From DATKUA01 sp965602675 (lineage in GTDB: Bacteria; Acidobacteriota; DATKUA01), in contig CBFCZO010000005.1 in NCBI GenBank assembly GCA_965602675.1, positions 9,372-73,371 on the forward strand: DNA of 64,000 bases. Direction: 5' to 3'. Made by a program: the position numbers and the translations under genes. Positions 25,713-32,737 of this stretch are shown one piece after another. The notes under the pieces are model-generated. The model was not told where the DNA came from. It saw only the letters and a program-made list of their open reading frames with translations, and ran no database searches. Each line of letters opens with the position of its first letter. Within the stretch, counting starts at the first letter, position 1.

Positions 25713-26882
25713 TCAGACCTTGAAGTACTTCTCGAGCCGGTCAAAGGCACGGTTGATTTCCTCCTCCGGCACGCAGAAGGAGATCCTCGCGTGGCCCTCG
25801 CCGTTTGGCCCGAATTCCACACCCGGGGAAAAAGAGACACGCGCTTCTGTCAATAGCCTGCGGCAGAATGCAGTCGAGTCGGCTCCGTCCTGGGCCAAAA
25901 TCTTGGGGAACATCAGGTAGGCCCCCTCCGGGCGCCGGTATGAAAATACGCCGCTGAGCCCGTCGAGCCGCGAGCACAATAGATCCCTGCTCTTCCTGTA
26001 TTTCTCCCTGAACCGCCCGATGCAGTCCTGCGGTCCCCTGATTGCAGCAAGCGCCGCGTACTGCGATACCACCGGCGCGCAGAGAGCCAAGGGAATGTGC
26101 GCCTTGGAAATCTGCCTCGCGATATCTTCGTAAGCATGAAGGTAGCCGACACGCCAGCCGGTCATCGAGTACGTTTTCGTGAAGGTGAAGCAACTTACAA
26201 CTCGTTTGCTCAACTCGGGAATCGAAGCGATGCTGAAGTGCCGCGCTCCGTCGTAGACGAAGTGTTCGTAGGCTTCGTCGGTGATGATCGCCAGGTCATG
26301 ATCGATAGCGATTTCCGCTAACGATCTCAGCTGTTCTTCCGAAAAGACCGCGCCGGTCGGGTTGGAAGGTGAGCAATAGAAGATCGCCCTTGTTTTCGTT
26401 GTGACAGCTCGCTTTATCGCGTCGAGATCGAGCGCGTAATTCTCCTTTTCGTCCAGGGGCACGAGCACCGGTCGTGCGGCTGCCAGGGCGATCTGCGAGA
26501 TGTGAGCGGAGTAAGTGGGAGTGGGCAGGATTACCTCATCGCCGGGATCGGTTAACGCCATCACAGCCGCTGCGGAACCCTCCATCGCGCCGACCGTCAC
26601 CAGCACTTGGGATGGCTCAGCGCATATATCGTTAACCTTGATCAGCTTTTTGGCGATTTCTCCCCTAAGCTCGTAGAGGCCGGAGCTTTCGCTGTAGGCT
26701 GCCGCGAGGCGGTCCTTGATCGCCTTGACGGCCGCCTCCTTGATGTGTTCAGGGGTGTCGGAGCTCGGCCGCGCCCACGACAGCAACACCACGTCGTCCA
26801 CTTCCCTGGACAGCCGTGTCATCTCGTGGATGGCGGACCTCGAGATTCCCGCGATCCTCTTGGAGTATCCTCTCTGCTTCAT
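25713..26882 (-). CDS. class I/II PLP-dependent aminotransferase (aspartate aminotransferase-like)
   Basis: A fold-type I aminotransferase of 389 residues. Visible marks are SRSAIHEM at the N-terminus, VTVGAMEGSAAAVMAL around the cofactor phosphate site, YCSPSNPTGAVFSEEQL, the aspartate in IITDEAYEHFVYDG that contacts the pyridine nitrogen, the Schiff-base lysine in FTKTYSMTGWRVGYL, and ISFCVPEEEINRAFDRL at the end. Substrate cannot be fixed; aspartate, alanine or aromatic amino acids are all possible. The ATG at 26882 has AGAGG six bases upstream and gives the family's normal length. ATGs at 26951 and 27143 would add a basic, non-homologous N-terminus. It stands alone, divergent from the Crp/Fnr gene. 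Confidence 0.88.
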   Translation of the reverse strand: MKQRGYSKRIAGISRSAIHEMTRLSREVDDVVLLSWARPSSDTPEHIKEAAVKAIKDRLAAAYSESSGLYELRGEIAKKLIKVNDICAEPSQVLVTVGAMEGSAAAVMALTDPGDEVILPTPTYSAHISQIALAAARPVLVPLDEKENYALDLDAIKRAVTTKTRAIFYCSPSNPTGAVFSEEQLRSLAEIAIDHDLAIITDEAYEHFVYDGARHFSIASIPELSKRVVSCFTFTKTYSMTGWRVGYLHAYEDIARQISKAHIPLALCAPVVSQYAALAAIRGPQDCIGRFREKYRKSRDLLCSRLDGLSGVFSYRRPEGAYLMFPKILAQDGADSTAFCRRLLTEARVSFSPGVEFGPNGEGHARISFCVPEEEINRAFDRLEKYFKV

Positions 26883-27226
26883 CTTGCGCCTCTTGCCGAA
26901 TATCTTCGAGCGGTGGTGGATAAGCTGATCGCCTTTTCCATTGTGTTTCATTTCACCGGGACACAATGCCAGCGGACGTTGCGAAAAAATATGCATGCGC
27001 ACGATTGGATATACAAGCAAATAATATACCGGTTGTTGAGAGCCTGTTTGAGCGGTCTTTGAGCCTTGCTGAGCACGATGGTAACGTGTTCCATCCCCCT
27101 TCACCGGACCGGATGGATCCCTGTTTTCGATCCATTTTCTCACAACGCTTCGCCACCGGATTCATCCGCAACGTTAAAGACTGGATAATCGTTAACTGCG
27201 CACATCGGTTATAATCGGCAATCGCC
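26883..27226. other. divergent intergenic region, 344 bases
   Basis: It separates the minus-strand aminotransferase from the plus-strand Crp/Fnr gene and must hold both promoters. A TATAAT at 27210-27215 lies just before the Crp/Fnr ATG at 27227 and would give a very short or leaderless message; no good -35 is seen. A small open frame at 26966-27214 has protein-unlike composition and no ribosome-binding site, and is not called. Confidence 0.45.
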
Positions 27227-27919
27227 ATGATCGAACGTTTTACAAAAGCCTTAAAACGCACGCCGTTGCTCAGCGGCCTCGACATTAAGGATATCGAGCG
27301 CCTCGCCGCGTCTGCTTCAGCCCGGAAGCTCGGGCGAAAGGAACAACTTTTTCTGGAAGGCGAGAGGGTGATAGGTTTCTTCCTCGTCCTCGAAGGCCTG
27401 CTCAAAATCTACAAAGTCTCGGCCGACGGCAAGGAGCATGTTCTTCACCTGGTTCCGCCCGGGCAGACCTTCGCCGAAGGCGCGCTTTTCGAGTTCACGG
27501 GCTATCCCGCCAGCGCCGAGGCGGTGGAGCCGTCGGAGGTGCTGCTGATTCCCGCCGACGGATTCATCTCGCTGCTAGACAGCAAGCCTCAACTTTGCCG
27601 CAAGATGTTCAAGGAACTCTCCGTCTGGCTGCGCAGGCTGACCGACATCATCTACTCGCTGGCTTTCAGGGACGTCGAGGTGCGGCTGGCATCCTACTTG
27701 GTGCAACAGTGCCGCCAGGAGCACGGTGGTCTCGACTCGAGCCGGAAGATCGACCTCGGTGTCGAGAAGTCACTGCTTGCTTCCTATCTCGGGACGATCC
27801 CCGAAACCTTCTCGAGGACGCTGAAGAAGATGCAGGTCCACGGCCTGATCGAGGTCGACGGCTCGCTTATCACAATCCTCGACGCCGACGGCCTGCGGGA
27901 TATGATCGAATCGGAATAG
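27227..27919 (+). CDS. Crp/Fnr family transcriptional regulator, HcpR/Dnr-like
   Basis: A 230-residue regulator. The N-terminal cyclic-nucleotide-binding-type barrel (about 15-125) contains GRKEQLFLEGERVIGFFLVL and FAEGALFEFTGYPASAEA. A long dimerisation helix follows (about 125-160). The C-terminal winged helix has the recognition helix IPETFSRTLKKMQ, whose E-x-x-S-R fits TTGA-type half-sites. It has no N-terminal cysteine cluster as in Fnr, so a 4Fe-4S sensor is unlikely; haem or NO sensing as in Dnr/HcpR is an inference from the adjacent hcp. It is followed by a hairpin and the hcp promoter region, which contains two Fnr-type boxes it may bind. No clear Shine-Dalgarno precedes the ATG. Confidence 0.88.
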   Translation: MIERFTKALKRTPLLSGLDIKDIERLAASASARKLGRKEQLFLEGERVIGFFLVLEGLLKIYKVSADGKEHVLHLVPPGQTFAEGALFEFTGYPASAEAVEPSEVLLIPADGFISLLDSKPQLCRKMFKELSVWLRRLTDIIYSLAFRDVEVRLASYLVQQCRQEHGGLDSSRKIDLGVEKSLLASYLGTIPETFSRTLKKMQVHGLIEVDGSLITILDADGLRDMIESE

Positions 27920-27935
27920 TCCTCACGGCGAAAAA

Positions 27936-27955
27936 GGACGGCGCGGAAGCCGTCC
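27936..27955 (+). terminator. probable weak terminator after the Crp/Fnr gene
   Basis: The perfect stem GGACGGC / GCCGTCC has a six-base loop. The T run that follows is short and displaced (CCAAGTTTTAGG), so termination may be partial. Confidence 0.45.
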
Positions 27956-28125
27956 CCAAGTTTTAGGTTATCCAACGATCAGTCAGCCAGGCGCTCGCCC
28001 GCTCCGCACGCTTTCGTCCTTCATCCATCTTGTCCTGGCTTGCCTCGACGCGGCTCCCGGTGAAATGAAATAATCTGGTTTGGCTACTTGCTTAATATCC
28101 TAGCGGACACAGGTCGACCGGGGAC

Positions 28126-28139
28126 TTGATTTAAGTCAA
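28126..28139 (+). promoter_or_regulatory. Fnr/Dnr-type box 1 upstream of hcp
   Basis: TTGATTTAAGTCAA is a near-perfect inverted repeat of the TTGAT-N4-ATCAA class. Its centre lies 74 bases (about seven helical turns) upstream of box 2. Confidence 0.6.
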
Positions 28140-28199
28140 ATGCACGAAGACCTAATGACTTTTCTCCCGGAAAGAGTATATATAAAGGTAACCATCCTC

Positions 28200-28213
28200 T
28201 TGACTTTGGTCAA
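28200..28213 (+). promoter_or_regulatory. Fnr/Dnr-type box 2 upstream of hcp
   Basis: TTGACTTTGGTCAA is a perfect TTGAC-N4-GTCAA palindrome. If TAAACT at 28237-28242 is the -10, transcription starts near 28249 and this box is centred close to -42, the classic position for activation by a Crp/Fnr protein. The regulator gene immediately upstream is the natural candidate. Confidence 0.65.
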
Positions 28214-28282
28214 ATACCCGGCTCTGGGCCGGCGCCTAAACTGGTGTCTGTCGGTAATCGATAACCAGGACGAGGGACGACG

Positions 28283-29932
28283 ATGAGCATGTTTTGTTAC
28301 CAATGCGAGCAAACGGCAAAAGGTCTCGGCTGCACCATCAAGGGCGTCTGTGGCAAGGACGATACTACCGCGGCGATGCAGGACCTGCTGCTGCACGTCA
28401 CAAAGGGTATCTCGATGTATGCCCACAGGGCACGGGAATTAGGGGCTGTGGATAGGGAGGTCGACGTGTTCGTGATCGAGGCGTTGTTCACAACCGTCAC
28501 CAACGTCGATTTCGACGCGGAACACATCCAGGATCTGGTGTTTAAGGCCGTCGAAGTGAAACAGCAAGCCCGCAAGCTTTATGAGCAAGCCTGCAACAAA
28601 GCGGGTAAGGAGCCGGAAAGCCTATCCGGTCCCGCTGCACTCGTGCCAGCGCTGACTCGAGATGCGCTGCTGCAGCAGGCCGCGGAAGTCGGAGTCGAGA
28701 AACAAAAGGAGAGGCTGGGCGAGGACATCGCCGGCCTGATTTCCCTCTGCATTTACGGTCTTAAGGGCGCGGCGGCCTATGTCGATCACGCTCACGCCCT
28801 TGGTAAGGATGACGAGGAGAATTACGCACGTTTCCACAAGGCGCTCAATTTTCTGGCTGAAGAGAGCCATTCGGTGTCAGGTCTCCTGGCCCAGGCTTTG
28901 GCCGTCGGAGAGTTGAATTTCAGCGTAATGTCGCTGCTCGATTACGCCAACACTGATGCATTCGGCCACCCCGAGCCGACGGAGGTGCGGACCACTCCCG
29001 CCGCCGGCAAGGCGATCGTCGTTTCCGGACACGACCTGCTCGACCTCAAGTTGCTGCTGGAGCAGACCGAGGGTAAAGGCATCAACGTCTACACCCACGG
29101 CGAGATGCTGCCCTGCCACGCCTACCCCGGGCTGAAGAAGTTCAAGCACCTGGCGGGCAACTACGGCGGCGCCTGGCAGGACCAGCAAAAGGAATTCGCC
29201 GCTTTTCCCGGCGCGATCCTGATGACCACCAACTGTATCCAGAAGCCGCGCGACGACTACCATTGCCGCATTTTCACCACCGGCCTGGTGCACTGGCCGG
29301 GCGTGCGGCACATCAAGGACAAGGATTTCTCGCCGGTGATCGAGGCCGCGCTTGCCGCCCCGGGATTCACCGAAGACGAGCCCGAGCAGAAGATTATCGT
29401 CGGCTTCGGACACAACGCCGTACTAGGCGTCGCCGACAAGGTGATCGAGGCTGTCAAGGGCGGCACCATCCGCCACTTCTTCCTCGTCGGCGGCTGCGAC
29501 GGCGCCAAGCCGGGCCGCAACTACTACACCGAGCTGGCGGAGCAGGTACCCGACGACTGTGTCGTTATGACGCTGGCCTGCGGTAAATACCGTTTCAACA
29601 AACTCGAGTTCGGCGACATCGGCGGCATCCCCCGCCTGCTCGATATCGGCCAGTGCAATGATGCCTACTCGGCACTCAAGATCGCTACGGCCCTCGCCGA
29701 CGCCTTCAATTGCTCGGTCAACGAACTGCCGCTATCGCTCATCCTCTCGTGGTACGAACAGAAGGCCGTGGCGATTCTGCTGACGCTGCTATACCTCGGT
29801 ATCAAGGGCATCAGGCTGGGACCGTCATTGCCGGCATTCGTAACACCTGCGGCACTCGAAATCCTGGTGAAGGAATATGACATCAAGCCGATAGGCACAG
29901 CCGAAGAGGACCTGACAGTAATCCTCGGTTAA
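28283..29932 (+). CDS. hcp: hydroxylamine reductase / hybrid cluster protein
   Basis: A 549-residue hybrid-cluster protein. The N-terminal cysteine motif C5-x2-C8-x8-C17-x5-C23 (MFCYQCEQT to GVCGKD) holds the simple Fe-S cluster. Later residues for the hybrid Fe-S-O cluster are visible: GHDLLDLKLLLEQTEGKG, YTHGEMLPCHAYP, TTNCIQKP and CGKYRFNK. Hcp proteins reduce NO or hydroxylamine and counter nitrosative stress, usually in anaerobic or microaerobic cells. No hcr reductase gene adjoins it. GAGG precedes the ATG. Two Fnr-type boxes and an adjacent Crp/Fnr regulator gene indicate control by NO or oxygen status. Confidence 0.96.
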   Translation: MSMFCYQCEQTAKGLGCTIKGVCGKDDTTAAMQDLLLHVTKGISMYAHRARELGAVDREVDVFVIEALFTTVTNVDFDAEHIQDLVFKAVEVKQQARKLYEQACNKAGKEPESLSGPAALVPALTRDALLQQAAEVGVEKQKERLGEDIAGLISLCIYGLKGAAAYVDHAHALGKDDEENYARFHKALNFLAEESHSVSGLLAQALAVGELNFSVMSLLDYANTDAFGHPEPTEVRTTPAAGKAIVVSGHDLLDLKLLLEQTEGKGINVYTHGEMLPCHAYPGLKKFKHLAGNYGGAWQDQQKEFAAFPGAILMTTNCIQKPRDDYHCRIFTTGLVHWPGVRHIKDKDFSPVIEAALAAPGFTEDEPEQKIIVGFGHNAVLGVADKVIEAVKGGTIRHFFLVGGCDGAKPGRNYYTELAEQVPDDCVVMTLACGKYRFNKLEFGDIGGIPRLLDIGQCNDAYSALKIATALADAFNCSVNELPLSLILSWYEQKAVAILLTLLYLGIKGIRLGPSLPAFVTPAALEILVKEYDIKPIGTAEEDLTVILG

Positions 29933-29955
29933 TCGTGCAGCGATATTTCATTACC

Positions 29956-30011
29956 GCATCCGCTTTCAATTCCCTCCCCATTCCCAGACGATTGAAGGCG
30001 GGTGCTTTTTT
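29956..30011 (+). terminator. terminator after hcp
   Basis: A 15-pair stem, GCATCCGCTTTCAAT with ATTGAAGGCGGGTGC (two G-U pairs), has a 20-base loop and is followed directly by T6. It begins 23 bases after the hcp stop. Confidence 0.82.
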
Positions 30012-30115
30012 GTTGTGCATATGAATACCCTTCACTGGACGCCTCTGTTTCACAAAGGCTAGAATCAGCCGATAACAAGAGAAATTCCCTAACGCCTTGA
30101 TCCACAGAGGTTCGA

Positions 30116-32374
30116 ATGCGACTTCTCGAACGAGCGGTAAGCGAGCACCCAATCGTCGTTGTGGTGGTGTTCGCGCTAATCACTCTCGCGCTGCTGCCCG
30201 GCCTGGAGCGATTCAGGATTGATGTCTCAGCGGAGAATTTTATCCCCGACTCCGATGTCGAACAGCATAATTACAAGCAGTTCCTCGATGAATTCGGACG
30301 CGACGATTTCCTCATAGTCATCATCCGCCTGCAGGAGCCCTTTTCCGATCACAGCCTTGCTTTGCTGCGCACAACCAGCGACAGGCTGAAATCCCTTGAT
30401 GGTGTTTCAGCTACTTTTTCGATGGCAGATGCGGTGAAAATCGACAGGACCGGTCTGATTCCGGTGGCGAGAAGGTTAGTGCCTGAACTGCCTCTCGACG
30501 AACAGCAGCGCGCTGAGTTGCGCAGTGTGATAGCCAATCATTCGCTCTTCCAGCAAAAGGTGGTATCGCCGGACGGAAAGGTTGCGTTGCTGAGTGTGGT
30601 TCTCGAGCGTGAGGTCGAGGAGGACGACAGGCGGCGCGCCGAAGTAATCGGCGAAATCCGCTCTGTTTTAGACGAGGAGCTTTCGGAGCGCGGCTACGAG
30701 ATGACCGGGATTTCCTTTCTTAAGACGGAGATATCAAGGGCGTCGAAGAGAGACACGACGCTTCTGGGTCCGCTGGCGGCGCTGGTCTGCCTGGCCGGGC
30801 TGTGGGTGGCCTTCCGCAGTTTTTGGGCGATGTTTGTCAGCTCGGTGGCAGCGCTAACGGCTCTGCTGTGGACGATGAGTCTCTTCTTCCTAGCCGGCCT
30901 TACGCTCAACATGGCGACGACTCTGGTACCAACCCTTGTCATCGCCATCAGCCTGGCTCAGATCATCTTCATCGTGGCGCAGTACCAGCGAGTTTCGGGC
31001 GACGCCTCCGAGCGCGTCAAGCTGGCCCTGCGGCGAGCTCTGCCGCCCCTTTTCCTCGCTGCGTTGACTACGGCCGCCGGCTTTTCATCGCTCGCCGTGA
31101 CCCCGGTTGCACCGGTGAGGGAGTTCGGCCTGACGGCCGCCCTCGGTATCGTTTTCGCCTTCGTGATCGCCGTCTGCCTCGTTCCGGCGTTGATCCGCCT
31201 GCGACCAAATGCGATCCCCCTGCACGATTCCGCCCCGAGATCGCGCTGGTTCGGCTTCCTGTCGAACCTGACGCGGCACCGCGGCTGGATCGTAACACTG
31301 ACCGTCTTGGTGGTCGCCGTCAGCGCGGCTGGCCTGCTGCAGGTGAAGATAGAGACGAGTCCCTACGAATTTTTCAGCGAGGACAATCCCCTGAACCGGG
31401 CGCGGAGGTTGTTGCGCGAGCACATCGGCTCGGCAAGCTCTTTGGAAGTAATGGCCTCGCGCTCCGACGGCGGGCTTTTCGACGGCCCTGCTTTGCGCGA
31501 GTTGGCAACGTTGAGAGAGCGTGTCAGGGATCTTCCGCTGGTCAGCGACACTCTCAGTCTCGTTGATCTCGGCGAGCTGATCGCAGGCGATCCGGCCGGG
31601 TTGGAGCGTCTCCTGAGCAGAGAATTGGCTCTGACTACTCCGGCTGCGATCAGAAGCATCGTGACCGGCCACGGCCTGCTCGAGCGCTACCTTTCAGCCG
31701 ATGGCCGCAAAACACGCATGACCATCATACTCAGGGAACACAATGCCGAGAGGATCAGGGCGGCTCTGGAAGAATTTGAGACGATCGCACCTGTTGCCGC
31801 GCCCGGACTGGAAATCGTGCCCACCGGTCAGACGGTGCTCTTCGCAAGAATGGTCGACGATCTTTTCTTCAGCCAGATCTTCAGCGTCACTCTTATCCTG
31901 GCGTTCGTGACGGTCGTCTTCATCCTGGCTTTCAGGTCGTTGCTGGTCGGCCTTCTAAGCCTGATACCGAATATAGCGCCCATCGTAATCACACTCGGCC
32001 TGATGGGCTGGCTCGGGATTCCGCTCAACGTGCTTACGATCATGGTCGCCAGCATAGCGATAGGTATCGCGGTGGACGACACAATTCACCTGATGCAACA
32101 TCTTCGCTTACGCCTGCAGGAAGGCTGCCGTTACGACGATGCGATAGACGACGCCATTAATGCCAAGGGCAGACCGATTCTTATTACAGCGCTGATGCTT
32201 ACGGCAGCTCTGCTCACTTTGGGAGTGAGCAGCTTTCGACCGACCGTTTATCTTGGAGTGTTGACGGCGGTAACGATGCTCGCCGCGCTGGTGGGCGACC
32301 TCGTGCTGCTGCCGGCGATGCTCCGCTTCTTGCGGCCGAAGGTTTGGTACAAAAAAAGTGAGCTGATCAGATAA
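30116..32374 (+). CDS. MMPL/RND family transporter
   Basis: A 752-residue inner-membrane transporter of the MMPL (sterol-sensing-domain) RND type. It has an N-terminal helix (about 14-32), a periplasmic domain up to about 210, a helix cluster at about 217-360, a second single helix at about 385-405, a second periplasmic domain to about 590 and a final helix cluster (about 595-740). Family residues include SLAQIIFIVAQYQRVSGDASERV and GIAVDDTIHLMQHLRLRLQEG, with paired acidic residues of the proton relay. There is no partner adaptor or outer-membrane channel nearby. Substrate unknown; lipids or hydrophobic molecules are common for this group. CAGAGG precedes the ATG. Confidence 0.88.
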   Translation: MRLLERAVSEHPIVVVVVFALITLALLPGLERFRIDVSAENFIPDSDVEQHNYKQFLDEFGRDDFLIVIIRLQEPFSDHSLALLRTTSDRLKSLDGVSATFSMADAVKIDRTGLIPVARRLVPELPLDEQQRAELRSVIANHSLFQQKVVSPDGKVALLSVVLEREVEEDDRRRAEVIGEIRSVLDEELSERGYEMTGISFLKTEISRASKRDTTLLGPLAALVCLAGLWVAFRSFWAMFVSSVAALTALLWTMSLFFLAGLTLNMATTLVPTLVIAISLAQIIFIVAQYQRVSGDASERVKLALRRALPPLFLAALTTAAGFSSLAVTPVAPVREFGLTAALGIVFAFVIAVCLVPALIRLRPNAIPLHDSAPRSRWFGFLSNLTRHRGWIVTLTVLVVAVSAAGLLQVKIETSPYEFFSEDNPLNRARRLLREHIGSASSLEVMASRSDGGLFDGPALRELATLRERVRDLPLVSDTLSLVDLGELIAGDPAGLERLLSRELALTTPAAIRSIVTGHGLLERYLSADGRKTRMTIILREHNAERIRAALEEFETIAPVAAPGLEIVPTGQTVLFARMVDDLFFSQIFSVTLILAFVTVVFILAFRSLLVGLLSLIPNIAPIVITLGLMGWLGIPLNVLTIMVASIAIGIAVDDTIHLMQHLRLRLQEGCRYDDAIDDAINAKGRPILITALMLTAALLTLGVSSFRPTVYLGVLTAVTMLAALVGDLVLLPAMLRFLRPKVWYKKSELIR

Positions 32375-32439
32375 CACGTGTCCTGGCTCGCCCGACGGTC
32401 TAGTAGGAACGTCGCCGGCGGCCAAACTGGTCAGCTCAC
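32358..32439. repeat. 13-base inverted repeat flanking 56 bases
   Basis: GTGAGCTGATCAG (32358-32370, inside the last codons of the transporter gene) is matched by CTGGTCAGCTCAC (32427-32439), with one G-U-type mismatch. In RNA it would form a long stem with a large, GC-rich inner loop. There is no T run after it, so a simple terminator is unlikely. Confidence 0.5.
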
Positions 32440-32737
32440 GAACTAATCAGAGGACTTCCAAGGGTGCCCGTCTTCTTGGGAGCCCTCTTTTGAACACCGG
32501 TTTGGGTTTCTTGCTTCGGATATACACACCGTTTCGATGAATTTGCAGCTTTTGTAGGAACCGACTTGGATCTCGACAAATGACATATCGTGACAAATCA
32601 TGACATTTGCCGGGTTACGGGAGGTGCGGCAATAAAAAAGTGCGCCATCGCGCGGAAATCGCCCGGATGCACCTGTATCAGCGTAAATCAATACCACCAG
32701 AGTTGAGAAATAAATCTACAGTCGAATAAAGCTTCCT
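32375..32737. other. convergent intergenic region with unexplained repeats, 363 bases
   Basis: It lies between the 3' ends of two convergent genes, where little is needed. It contains the right arm of an inverted repeat, a GGGTGCCC/GGGAGCCC hairpin with TTTTG near 32462-32495, and three TGACA units in 10-base phase at 32581-32605. An 84-codon minus-strand frame (GTG at 32697 to 32443) lacks a ribosome-binding site and family features, and is not called. Confidence 0.45.
32577..32609. repeat. phased TGACA repeats / imperfect palindrome
   Basis: TGACA occurs at 32581, 32591 and 32601, exactly 10 bases apart and so on one helix face. The outer bases CAAATGACAT and ATGACATTTG form an imperfect palindrome. 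This resembles a protein-binding site, but no start of a gene is close. Confidence 0.4.

Larger units (their letters stand above)
27920..28282. other. regulatory region between Crp/Fnr gene and hcp
   Basis: This 363-base gap holds a probable terminator (27936-27955), two TTGAY-N4-GTCAA boxes (28126-28139 and 28200-28213), an AT-rich TATATAAA at 28177-28184 and a TAAACT at 28237-28242 that could be the hcp -10. No gene is seen. Confidence 0.55.

Noticed and set aside
26966..27214. 82-codon plus-strand frame before the Crp/Fnr gene
   Set aside because: No convincing ribosome-binding site, mixed composition and no motif; it lies in the divergent promoter region.
32443..32697. 84-codon minus-strand frame in the convergent gap
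   Set aside because: GTG start without a Shine-Dalgarno site and no family resemblance; kept only as part of the unexplained gap.
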